Translations under genes and position numbers: made by a program
The notes under the pieces: generated by a model
The model's database searches: none
Seen by the model: the letters and a program-made list of their open reading frames with translations, nothing else
What the model was told of the DNA's origin: nothing
Source of the DNA: Euryodendron excelsum
Taxonomy: Eukaryota; Streptophyta; Magnoliopsida; Ericales; Pentaphylacaceae
Direction: 5' to 3'
DNA: 64,000 bases
Assembly: GCA_033060915.1 (NCBI GenBank)
Contig: CM065389.1
Span: 8,784,001-8,848,000 of the forward strand
Shown here: positions 49,984 to 62,153 of the stretch, one piece after another
Numbering within the stretch: the stretch's first letter is position 1
Layout: each line of letters starts with the position of its first letter

Positions 49984-51238
49984 TAAAAAATATATATATA
50001 CATCAGTCAACCACCCAATTCCATTGGAATACACTATTCAAGCACATGAGAGGTAGCGTAAGTTTGCAGCCTTGCAGGACCCTAGTATTGACTTGACTAT
50101 AATCTACAACTACTTGGGCCGCCTTTGTTTTTTTGGTACATAGAATAAGAGGATCAAATGTTGACGATTTGTCATTGGATTTTACCAAGATTTCTCCCAC
50201 CATCCACTTTATTTTGGGATTGTTAATATAAGCCCTCCAAATGAAAAATTATCTCGAGTCCGGAATACTGTGTTAACCTGTTGACATGTTGTGCCCTACT
50301 AATAATCAAGTATCTCATGCTATATGTTGTAGTTTTTTTGACACCATTTCTAATGTAGAGATAATGGGCATAACAACTTTCTTAATTAACTTTACATTCA
50401 TATTTATTATTCATATTATCGAGTTAGAAAAAAAATACAAAAAATGTCAATTTCTAATAGGCTGGGATAGCCCTTCTTGATGCTTATGTGGTATTCCATA
50501 TCCCAAATGAGACTATTTTATGCGACCCTATCAATTAATTGACTGAGTTACATTTTTTACAACACAAAAGATATGATGTGTGGGCTCCGAACTATTAATT
50601 CTTTTGAAGTTTCATAAGAACAAAAATTATTGAGCTGTTCCATTGTTCAAATTTGAATGAATCAATTTAATACTTTTCCATTAAAATTTCGTAAAAATGT
50701 GTGTATATATATAGAATTATCAAACATGAGACTGGACCTTTAGTTAAACTAATCAATGAGATCCATAGTGATTGTAGGATAAAGATGGTGTCATCAATTT
50801 TATCATTCAGATATGACAAGATTAGAGTGTCATAATCTGGGGAGTCTCTCTAACCTTCTTTTAACCATTTCAATCCAGTATCAGGTAAGAAAAATAAAAT
50901 TTGAATTTATATGCTTAAACTTGTGCACTGGTTCAAGATATATACAGAAACCCACCAAAAAGCTGCTAGATTTTGCACTTCTCAATTAATATGTTTGAAT
51001 CTACAAAGTATAGGTAGAGCAGCCTATTTCAACAGGAATGCTTAACAAATGACCTATTGCTTGACCATGAGTTTTTTGACAAGGTGCAAAAGCTGGGTAC
51101 TGTGTGGACTAGTCTGACTGGTCCATTACCACCCTCATGGAAGAAACCTTGCTGCATTCTTTATTTCTCATCCCAAGGTTGAAAATGGAAGTGCTGTGCC
51201 CTTTATGACAACAGGTCAAAAATAAAGAAGATGGGCAA

Positions 51239-51260
51239 GAGAGAGAGAGAGAGAGAGAGG
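51239..51260. repeat. (GA)n microsatellite
   Basis: About ten GA units in intergenic DNA. Confidence 0.9.
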
Positions 51261-52075
51261 GCCCTCAATACCTAGGTTCCTTGTATATTTTTAATCTTCC
51301 CTCTTCTAATGCTTGAACTCTTTAAGTTTAGGATGTACTTCAGTTATCACCAAACCCTGATATACACGGTTTAACTTTTATCAATCAGAGAGAAAACTTT
51401 GGCCTGCTGCAAATATAGCAGAAATATTATTAACATGGAGTACTTATGGATTATATATACATATGTGTTCCTTATTGTTAATTGATAGTCCAAGAGTGGA
51501 ATCTGTGTCAGCCTTGCCCTTTCATTTAGAGAAAGTGATCAGCTCAGGCCTAGCCTGTTTGAGAGTTGGAAAAAAAAAACCTGCAGGAAAAAAAAAACAA
51601 AAATAGAAGGAAAAAACTGTCTCTAATCCCATTTTTTTCCCTTATTTTGTCGCTCTAAGTACAAGCACATGAGTTCTACACATATTTATTAACGTTTCCA
51701 CACATATTTATTAACGTGGGTCTTACTACCTTCTGTCTATGAGTAAGAAAATGTTGACTAGAAATAGGAATGAGATTATTTATAGACATTACTCGAAAAA
51801 GAATCGTGTTGCTTGCTATATTTGTATGTCACTCTCCTCCATTTAATTTGTTATGCAAGCAAGCAAGAAAACTACATTAACCCCTTCTTGCAAAAAAATG
51901 TGGCAACAAAAGACATGATTATTACAAGACTCAACACCTCGATCTCTTTATTCTACTCTACTAAGTCACATAGATTATTCCATTTGATGCAATGTTTGTA
52001 GTTGTGGTTCTCACTATAAGTTGATTTTAACTCTTCTATATATATGTCAAATAACAATTATGTTAAAGTGAAGGT

Positions 52076-52200
52076 GCGAAATAATTAGTTTAGTTGGTAA
52101 ATTCTCTTGGGGGTTGAGTTAGAGATCTGAGATCAACTCATGCCTTCGTTCGAATTGGGAGAGATATGAGAAAAGGAAAATACCCTTTGTGTAGGCCCAT
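52076..52200 (+). mobile_element. possible degenerate SINE
   Basis: TAGTTTAGTTGGTAAATTC fits a tRNA A box, and about 35 bases on GAGATCAACTC is a weak box B. No A-rich tail or target duplication was found. Confidence 0.3.
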
Positions 52201-53138
52201 TAGCATTGGAAAAATGCAATTAAGAACATGTAATTTTTTGTAATTAAGAGCTTAATACTGTAGATCAACATATCATTCTACATTATTTATAAATTTTTTG
52301 TTATATTATTACTTTTAAGAAAAAAACAAAGAACGGAAATTATTTGCGGAGAGTGAGAGTGAGTGACCACCAAAGAGTAGGTTATCTACCGTACGGCAGA
52401 TGATGACCCTCCTTAAAATTTCTCCTTCCAAAAAACAGCAGTATTTATGAGTGAATAAATTTTAGGGGTGTGCATTACCCTACAAGCCGAAGATTTTGAC
52501 TCTAATGAAATCAAATTTGAAAGAGAAAAAAGATTAAGATTATGACTCGTGCTTATTATTTGATTTTGCTGAAGCTTTATTTAAAGTTCGGGATAAAATG
52601 ACTCTCTTAATTTATGTGCTTGTGAACACGTAAAAATGAAAAATATGTAAATGTTAACCTTTTCCGGCCAAAACAATTAAATGTGCATATGGACGCACAT
52701 GTACCCCCACCGGGCCACCACGCACAGGTGGGGGAAGGGAGAGGGTACGGCGGAGAGGGGTGGTCAGAGATGAATGCGACGCTCTTTAAGACGTACGCCA
52801 GTCACTCTCGTGTCAGCTGGCGGGGAACCGTTTTTATAAAATGAATGTTACAAAAAAAAAAATATGCGGTATATATAACATTACTTTTAATGAAAAGGGG
52901 TTCTCCGTGGACAAAAAAATGTAAATAAAAGGGTCCCTAAAAGAGTGCTTATTCCCGAAAGATGACGTGGTTAAATAGTATGCCATGAAACGCTTTGCTC
53001 TTTTCTCATAATATGGTGGGCTATTCTCTCACTAACTGAATCTCAATATAAGTCCAAATAAGTGTATTCAGGACTCGTATGAGAAATTATTGTCTTGTGA
53101 GAAGAGTTAGAGTAACATTATATTTTAAAAACCCTTAG

Positions 53139-53328
53139 AGCCTGTTGAGTATTAACTTTTTGATTAATTTTTAAAAGTTTATAAGTAAAAAAATTAAAAA
53201 AATTTAATTTTTTATTTTTTTACTTATTTTTAACTAAAGTAAAATCAAAAAACAAAAAAAAATTAAAAAAATTTAATTTTTTTACTTATAAACTTAAAAA
53301 AAGACAAAAAAAATTATATCAAACGAGC
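53139..53328. mobile_element. palindromic MITE, second copy
   Basis: The ends AGCCTGTTGAGTATTAA and, on the minus strand, GGCTCGTTTGATATAA are inverted partners. The A/T-rich arms fold back on each other through repeated AAGTTTATAAGTAAAAAAA. It is the same family as 49805-49983. Confidence 0.6.
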
Positions 53329-53878
53329 CATTAATAATTACTTGAAAAGATAAGAACTAAAAAATTGTTATAATTAGTCAATTGAGTGTGCTTTCCATGT
53401 TTGATTAACCTAAAATAACTTTGGGGCCAGGTCAAGATAAATTTCTCTCTCGTTAAAACTCTAATCCCGGCGTGTCTATCTTAGCTGCCAGAGAGGAGAT
53501 TAGTCCAATAAAAAAACAATCGAAATGCGCGAAAACTAATTCGTATACCTTTAACTCCATATTAAAATAAAAAATTAAATAGGAAGTAGGCACCTAGACC
53601 TTGTGCTTAGGACCCCTGCCCTACCGTACGGACCCACCCCCACCGTGACCCTACCTCTGACCTCACCCACCGTTCCGCTCACATCACGGTCGTTATGTCT
53701 CTGGTAATCTGTATGCAAGGGAGAGCGAGGCTGCTGCCAGGACCGCTTTGGCAGCTAATGGGGTAATGTCCAGATTATTGAAGCAATAAAGGGGTTGTGT
53801 TTTGTCCTGACAGCAGATAAAAAGCAGAGTCCTACACCTGCCAATAAAACCATCCTTTCAGTGAAGGGAAAGATTCTT

Positions 53879-53991
53879 CCCCCCCCCCCCCCCCCCCACT
53901 CTCTCTCTCTCTCTCTCTCTCTGCCATTTATGTGCGTGTGTGAGAGAGATAGGGACAGAGACACACAGCCATACATACATGCGTATATGTG

Positions 53992-54029
<38 letters not shown>
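53879..54029. repeat. poly(C)19, (CT)12 and (GA)n compound tract
   Basis: A 19-base C run (53879-53897) is followed by (CT)12 (53899-53922), a 76-base spacer rich in GA/CA, and (GA)15 (53999-54029). The CT and GA tracts are complementary and could form a stem. Overlapping open frames are low-complexity artefacts. Confidence 0.9.
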
Positions 54030-54031
<2 letters not shown>

Positions 54032-55624
54032 TGGGAGGTAAAAAGCAGACAAAGGATGGTGACAAGACGAGCAAAAGGAAAGGGAGAGGGTCGGACCTTT
54101 GATTTCCCAAATCCCATGCTTTCGTTGCAGCTTTCTTACTTTATGTACTTTTGTTATTTTTTAAGAGTAATTATTTTTTACTCCTTTATAATTTTAGTCA
54201 AAATTTAATAATTTTTATAATTTAAAAATAAATACTTAATACTAGTTTAAATTTATCTAAAAAATAAATAAAATCTTAACATATTTAGTAAAATGAAAAA
54301 AAAATACTCATACAAAAATAAATACTTTGTTGTGATATAAAAAAAATCATTTTTTTAGTGTACTATTTTATAGATAAAATTATAAAAATATACTTTTGAC
54401 AAAATTTCAAAAAAAAATTATCAATCTGCATTCCTTTTACAGTTAAATACAATTCACTTTTATAATAGTTATAAACTTGTACTCAGATGCTACAGTGTGT
54501 AGAGTGTAGTGACAGCATAGTAGAAAAGACTGCATTCATTTCAGCTTTAAAATGGTGCGAAATGAGGTTGAGGATCCAAATGTTCAAAAACAGAATCCTA
54601 TCAGGGTTGATATTCAAGTGGGGCGAATTTCTAATTCCAGGACCCCTTGCTTGCTCTCCTCATGGATGTCAGAAGGAAGTCTCTCCCCACCTACTGTCAA
54701 CCAAGATGCTAGTTGGAAAATAATTTTTAAAACACTTTCAAAACTTTTTTATTTGCAATACATATTTTAATGTCTTGTGGGTGCTTACATATTTATTTGT
54801 TTATTTTTTATTTTAATGACTTATTTATATTTGAACGTTATTGGTTAATTTATATGGGGCCGTTCCTTGGAGCCCATATATAAGAGGCTCTATACGTTCT
54901 TGTTGCAGATTACACATATAACAAACCAAGAAGACTACTCTCCTTGTTTCTATATCAATTTATTTATATTCTATGTTTTGCGAACAGTTAAGTTGAATCT
55001 TGCAAAACCTTCACGTAAGGAGGCATGGTAACTTTAAAAAATTTTAGAACCCATTTGCAACCTATGTTATCAACAGAAAACAAAATGGAAAGGCAGCAAT
55101 TGCAATGAATCGTGACAGAAATAAACTTGAAAGAAGATGACAGAATATGAGATGGATCAAGATTAAGAAGAGATAACACACCACATAAAAAAAGGGAGGA
55201 GAAGAAGTACCACAACAGTAAATAAATAAATACTTTAACAGGATCAACACTAGTTTTGGTAAGTACCAGAATCAACACTTATTTACTACTGAAACAAGAA
55301 AATGTATAAAAACAAATATGAAATTAACAATTAACGAGAAAAACTCAGACACTGAGCTTCAATGACACAAGAATGCCAGACAATTGACCTATAAACATAT
55401 AACTATTACGCAATGTCCTCTAGGTGTACCACAAGAGAAAACTCAGAAACTGAGCTTCAATGACACAAGAATACCAGACACACACTCGAACAAGAGCAGC
55501 ATATAACATGTATTCATTCCCCATACATCCAATTTTCCCCACAACTATTTTATCCATGTCAACTTGATAGCAACACGAAACACCTTTTTGTGATGGGGTG
55601 GAAAATTTGGCCCACGTGGATCAA

Positions 55625-58600
55625 TCACAAGCTGCGTCCCTCCAGTATGCCTTTTAGTTTCTTGACAGCACTATCATAGTTTACAAAGCCCAAAAACCAG
55701 AACTCATGGTTGTCAACAGAGATGATCTGTATGTATTTTTCGGAAGGTTTGACTTTGCTTGTCGAAGTATTAACTGCTTTCAGCTGATGTAATGGGATGA
55801 CCACCTATTTAGACAGTGAGAAAAAAGTGTGCAAAAACAGTCAGTCATACTGAAGGACAGCTTATAAATTGTGGATTAGACAGAAATAATGGTTGATGAA
55901 TATCAGAATAGACTATGATGCCCAATTAGTCATAACAAGATAGCCTGGAGTCAATAAACATGACGCTCATGATGTTCAATATTACTATATATCTTAGAGC
56001 ACCTGTCTGGTGCCTCAACAGGTGCTTTACTAACTTATGTAATTATTAACTTATTTAATTTTTGGATGAGTACTTATATGAACAAATCACCCAAAGAAAT
56101 GCCTTAACAAAGTTAATCACACCCCTACTTCAAAGACATCTCTATCCTAAGAGCTAGTAGCTGAATTCAATCCTAAGACTGTAAATGGCATGTTGCCTTT
56201 TACTTCGACCAATGGCTCACACTTTGATGATGAAAACGCATAGTGGATCAATATCCTTCTTTAGCACCAAATGGGTGCTCAACGACCAAAATCACAAAGC
56301 CAAAAGAACAAGTTGTTAACTGCTCCATTCACTGATCTTCAACTATTTACTCCTAGCATTTAACACAAGATAACCCAACTTACTAATCAGTACAACTTTT
56401 CATGACAAATCTTGGCATGCACAAGGCCCTAAAGCCAAATCACAGGTTTCTGTTATGTTGGCAGCTAGCAGAATACTTTTCTTAAATCTATTCCTAAGGC
56501 TCTATATAATTCCTTCTACTAGTCATAAACATCTGCAAGGTATGCAGAATCACATGCAATCTGTGCAATACAAAGCAATATACCTTATAATAGCTCCATT
56601 GAGTCTGGTCACCAACTTCGTAGGAAAGAGGATTGTCACTACAAAATCCTAGCTTTGCAGTTGACAAATATAAGATTCCCATAACTGGGCCTGCAGAAGT
56701 GGAGAGGTAGCATGCATATGACTTCACAAGTTGCTCCTCAGGAAGAGTCTCAAATGTTTGTCGAAAAACCTTCTCATAACCGCCTTCTGCAAGAACTTTT
56801 GTTCCCTGAGCAATTCTTCCAACAGCAGCATCAGCAAAACTGGGACCCGTTTTCACTGGTTCAAGTCATGGTCAGTACATTAACTCCATGAATTACAAAG
56901 TAATTCAGGTTACAAATGACTAAAATATTTTCAAATTTTCTACATACTACCAGCACCACAACTCGAAAAATGAATATAATGATGGACACTGAAGAACAGC
57001 ATAAACAATGAAAAAAATTGAAAAACCTAGAGATCATAATGTCCACATGAATAAGGGAAAACAAAAAATGTAACCTGTGCTAGAATCATCGACATTTAAA
57101 AACTACTTGCAAAGCCCGTCATAAGCTTTTAACATCATACATGACTGAGAATAAACAGCTAGCCAAAATGGGACTCCAGGCTAAAAAAACCCATCCTAGT
57201 ATCAATGTCTTACTGGACAATACAAAAATAAGTTCATTAATGCAATAACAATATTTTCCCTAAATGTCCATAGGCAGCCAAAATTAGACTCCTTTAAAGG
57301 TGACAGACCTGGACCGGAAAAGTAAGGTTCAACCAGTGAGAACAGGGGTTAAACTACAACCTGCTTCGTAGATCTTCGGCTGCATCAAGATGCAGGGTTC
57401 AAAAATAAAAGAAGGGAAAGAAAGCGCGAACTAAATTGGCACCTAAATTCTCACCCTCAACTCACCAAGCAACTATAAATTTTCAAGTGTCCTCCATGCA
57501 GGCTGCTGGTAGGGAAAAAAATTTCATATGCATAAACAGATACATACACACACACAAAATATTTAATTTAAGCTCCAAATAATCATTTCTTTCTAAATTA
57601 GGGATCATAGCATTTCCCTAATCTTGCTCCAAATATAGAAAATTTCAACATACACATGTATCTATCTAGTAGGGATCAACTTAGACCCCTTCATAACTTT
57701 TTGTCAAATCAACATTCACAAAAGCAACTATTAGATGATGTATAACTTCTAAGCAAATCATGCATGCCAAATTCCATTTCCATTTCCATTAGGAGCATAA
57801 GGTCTCTCATCTACATAACCCTCCCAATTAGAGAGCTATTATTATGAAAAAAAGTGTGCTTATGGATGAGAAAGCCTCCCATCTCTTCTGGAACTGAAAT
57901 TTGGCATGCAATATTTGTGTATAAGGAGCATGTGATGCAATGGTAAGTTTGTGAAATGTTGATATGACAAAAAATTGATGAAAGGGTGAAAGAGTAAAAA
58001 TTATTACACCAAGTGTAAGCTGATCTTGTTCCGTAGATATATATGTAGATCTTGGGTACATGCATGCGCACAAGCACAAGGTGTACCATATAATTCAACT
58101 CCCAATTTGAACAAATTTGACATAAATGCACGTCTTTTGGGTTATCCAAACGAGATCAATCAAAATTTCCTTGCACAAACAAGATATATTTATTTTGGGA
58201 ATTCTTATTGTTGACATCTGTACTCGGTAAACCTCCCCCTCCTCTTTTTATGTAGAATGATTTTTTTTTTCCTTTTTCTAGTGGTCCAAGTACAGGACAA
58301 TTGTAGAATGCTTCTGGGGCTTCACATTTGATAACTAGAGATAGCAAGCGTCAAAGAAACAAAAGGCAGGTCTAAAGGATTCAAATGGCATACATGAGAA
58401 TCATGATGAAAATATGGTCTTCCAATTGATCCTCCTAACTTCTAAGTGGCACTTGCCAGCCAAAAATCTATACCTAAAATTTCTAGTGTAGAATCATAAG
58501 AATTACAGCAATAAGGCAAGCTAGAATTCCAGAACTAGGAAAGTAAAACACGTGTGCAAACTAAAAGAGTCCACGTGCCCATTAAACTAACCAACTGTCT

Positions 58601-60444
58601 GACAAAAGAAAACTTAATGAGCTTAGTTTATCCTCCTATGCTCAGACATTCTTAATTCTATATGATCCACTTCATGGAATATAATTGATGAGCTCAAAAC
58701 ATGAGTCTCATGCACAACCAAGAAGTGTCTATCATAGATCCCTGGTATGAGTTAAGTCTGTTAGACTCACTATAGCTTTAACATAACTTGGTATTAACGA
58801 TTTGCAGATTATTTCTGTCCTTTATTTAATTTTTCATACTTAAAAGTTAGAAGTATATACAATCGTGAACAACATGCAGTCTACTGATTTTAAATGTCAA
58901 CTATCATGCCACAACCAGGACATAGAGAAGAAATCATTCTTTAAAAAACAATGCACCAAGAGACCAATAAATCAGTTGCTCTATTACATGTCTCCATCAA
59001 CTAAGAGTGACCAATTTCACGAAGAATTGCCAAAGAAAATCATTAAAAGATGCATATCTAGTCTATATATCAGCGATCATTCCCCACAATTCATACTGCA
59101 TTTTGTTCCATACTCAACAATTTGATACCCAAGATGCAGTAATCAACACAATAAGTCCCTGTGTTAACGATTTATAAGAATATTTGTGCTTCTCCACTTG
59201 ACAATATATTTTGGTCAAAACTAGTATCTACAACCACTGATTTTAACCTTAGAATCTTCATATTTTCATGGTAACATTGGACTAGGTATTGCCTCCACAC
59301 ATAATCATGACGACAACATTGAGTAAAATTGTGAATAGGTTAGAGTGCTCTAAGCTTTCTAGGGCAGGCTTCTACTTCAGTTTCTGCTTTTTTGTAATCC
59401 TATTGCTTTAGTTTTGCTTCCTACATACTCCACTATAAAACTCTAGCGCCACAAACACCAGCCTAGGACCAATGACAAGTTGGTAGATCAAAATTACAGT
59501 CGTAAAATCAACTTGTTATACAGTCATCTAACCCATTATCTCCAACCGAGAATGCAATTCAGAAGCAAGTTTGATCATCTAAAAGTCACAAGTGCAAGGA
59601 CATAATCTTCGCATAAAACTATTTAGTCCTACCTCTTGAGATTGACAATATTACCTTCTCAAATTTTTTCCACTTGGATAACTGCTACTCTCACTACAGA
59701 CTAAACTGTCTTTTCATTGTACTAAAAAATTCTTCGACCAGCACCCATACACACAGCAACCAAACCATTGAGAGGAAAATTCAGAGCCACAGTGGAAACA
59801 TTCACAACTCCAATGCAGCTCACGCAACCCAAAATGCATGAAGCATAGACTTACAGTGCTGCCACATATTCCCAGCAAGATCCTCAGCTTTCTTTGTTGC
59901 CTCCGCTGCCTTCTTTCCCCATTTCCCTAGCACATCCTTCACCGTATCCATTTTATCTAACGCCAAAAAAGTCAAAAACACAATTACATCAAGTTTACAA
60001 TCTTCAACCATTAGCTTTTCTATTAAAGCGCTAGAACTAAATTCCAAACACCGAATCAATCAGATCAGTCAACAGAGTCCAATGACACTTACTCTTCCCG
60101 GAAGACGCCGGTACCGGCGAGGGAGCGACGTAAGGGTTGGACTCGGGCGGCATAGTGGTGGCGGACTCCCCAGCTATCGGAGCGGGACCTTCGGGAGACG
60201 AAGCCCTCGGATTGCTCGGCGGATGTTCGGCGGCCGGCTGCGGCGGAGGCGGAGGCTGAGGCGGTTGGGAGGCAACAGGGACGGTGGTCCAAACCTCGGC
60301 GGGTGGAGTGACGTCTTTGGGGTCGAGATTCGGGTAGGGCGCGTAGTCGGCGGAGTGAGAGGGGTGCTGCTGCTGCTGTTTGGACTCTGGTGATGGATTG
60401 GTTGGCTGGGGTTTATGATCTGCTTGGTTTTGATTCTGATTCAT
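55625..60444 (-). CDS. GEM: GEM-like GRAM-domain protein (four exons)
   Basis: Exons, read 5' to 3' on the minus strand: 60444-60093, 59956-59855, 56855-56584 and 55804-55625, all with GT-AG introns in phase, giving 301 residues (GEM of Arabidopsis is close to 300). Residues 1-115 are Gln/Pro-rich and hold the family blocks [13 protein letters not shown] and [11 protein letters not shown]. Then follow [40 protein letters not shown] and the GRAM domain from about residue 150 ([73 protein letters not shown]). GRAM domains bind membranes or phosphoinositides; GEM/FIP1/GER proteins act in epidermal patterning, ABA or reproductive responses. Which paralogue this is cannot be fixed here. Intron 2 is 3.0 kb. 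Confidence 0.94.
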
Positions 60445-61294
60445 GGTTCTTGTTCTAGATTGGATCGAATATCACAGTTAGCGATAGAGACAAAACGAAG
60501 AACCCTAGATGGATACAGGTGTGATAGTGGTAGTGATCGAGAATTTTCTTGCTGCTGATTGCCGTGGGAACGAGCTGTGAATCTTTTGAATTAAGGTTTG
60601 AAAATAATAGTCGTAAGGGGGTAATGGAATGTCAAAAGGATTATTCGTTGACAAGATGTTGAAATTGATATTTTTCGGCTGATTGACAACCGTTACTTAT
60701 TCGAACGTTAAAACTTGAAAGAATAGGAACAAAATAAATAATAATAAAAATAAATATTCTCCTTAATAAAACCATTAAAAAATCGCTTGTAATAACAAAA
60801 AAACAAAAACACAATAAATTAAAAAATTTAAGAATATATCACCGATACTTATTAATTATTTTACTTTGTAAATGTTTAAAATTTAATAAATAAAATATTA
60901 CTTCACAACGTAACGTAATAGCCACTATTAATAATTTCCTGGGTTATAAATCTAAATATATCCTTGTTAGAGCACTTTTTGTGATTGATTTCATTTCTTT
61001 CATTAGAAGTTGTTCTTATCTTGTATGTGAAGGCAAAAACACTGCCAAATGTGAACTCGCCAAATGAAGTTTTCAAACTATGTTGGAATCTTAGTTTTGT
61101 TGAAAGAAAGAAAAATATTTGTATGTATTATTTTTTTTACGAGTAACCAAACAAAAGATAGACTTTTAGATAAATACTTATTCATATTCTTCTTATTTTT
61201 CTAACCCAAGCAAACAAAAGAAATAAATTTTAACTTCTTTTACTTAATTTCTTTCCTATTTTTTCTCTTTCTTTTACTTTCACAAAAAAAAAAA
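60445..61294. other. intergenic: leader and promoter of GEM-like gene
   Basis: The first about 150 bases should be the 5' leader of the minus-strand GEM-like gene. Beyond is AT-rich DNA without a clear TATA box or gene. Confidence 0.5.
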
Positions 61295-62153
61295 GGGTAA
61301 ATTTCACTTTGCACCCCTGCACTTTGATCATAATCCCACTTTGGTCCCTCTACTTTTAATTGTCCCATTTTGCCCCTTATACTTTCAGTTAAGTACCAAT
61401 GTGGTCCCTCCGTTAAATTTCTGTTAATAAATGTAACGGAAAACTCTTTTTTTTATTTTTTTCTTTTAAAAAAATGAAAAACAATATTTGTTTATTATTT
61501 TTTATTTTTAGTTGTTTACAAAATTTAAAAAATAAAATAAAAAACACTAAAATGGGTGTTTTTTTATTTTCAAACCGTTGTTTTAGTACTATTAGCATAA
61601 AAGTAACCTACAAATGTATTGAAAAAAAAAAAAACCCATTTTAGTTTTTTTCGTTTTCTTTTTCAAATGTTGTAAACAACTAAAAACAAAAAAAATATTA
61701 AACAAACATTGCTTTTTATTTTTTAAAGCAGTGTTTGTTTAATATTTTTTTTTTTTGTTTTTAATTGTTTACAAAATTCGAAAAAGAAAACAAAAAACAC
61801 TAAAATGGGTTTTTTTTTTTTCAATACATTTGTAGGTTACTTTTATGCTAATAGTACTAAAAAAATGGTTTGAAAATTAAAAAAAAAAACACCCATTTTA
61901 ATGTTTTTTGTTTTATTTTTTAAATTTTGTTAACAACTAAAAATAAAAAATAATAAACAAATACTCTTTTTCATTTTTTTAAAAGAAAAAAATAAAAAAA
62001 AGAGTTTTCCGTTACATTTATTAACGGAAATTTAACGGAGAGACCACATTGATACTTAACTGAAAGTATAAGGGGCAAAATGAGACAATTAAAAGTAGAG
62101 GGACCAAAGTGGGATTATGATCAAAGTGCAGGGGTGCAAAGTGAAATTTACCC
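61295..62153. mobile_element. 859-bp near-perfect fold-back element (MULE-like)
   Basis: It starts GGGTAAATTTCACTTTGC and ends with its reverse complement GCAAAGTGAAATTTACCC. The arms of about 420 bp stay complementary up to a short loop around 61712-61726. Both flanks are A-runs (11 or more bases), so a 9-11 bp target duplication cannot be told from A-rich target DNA. There is no coding sequence. A transcript crossing it would form a very long RNA duplex. Confidence 0.88.

Larger units (their letters stand above)
46910..55624. other. intergenic, upstream of ZF-HD gene and downstream of GEM-like gene
   Basis: The first several hundred bases left of 47250 should be ZF-HD promoter/leader (minus strand), with TA-rich TATA-like DNA at 47000-47050 and a (CT)n tract at 47219. 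Beyond lie two related MITEs, a MITE-like repeat, a possible SINE, (TA)n tracts at 48350 and 49205, and the poly(C)/(CT)n/(GA)n block. I see no gene. The GEM-like 3' UTR should lie just left of 55625. Confidence 0.6.

Noticed and set aside
53700..53760. Resemblance of a GTATGCAAGGGAGAGCGAGG stretch to miR160
   Set aside because: The order of bases does not match the miRNA or its star beyond short pieces, and no stem was found.
53755..54208. Open frames with SLSLSLS and RERERER repeats
   Set aside because: They are translations of (CT)n/(GA)n microsatellites without any domain.
56861..59800. Several open frames in the 3-kb intron of the GEM-like gene
   Set aside because: None has a domain or splice-compatible conservation, and the intron joins perfectly without them.
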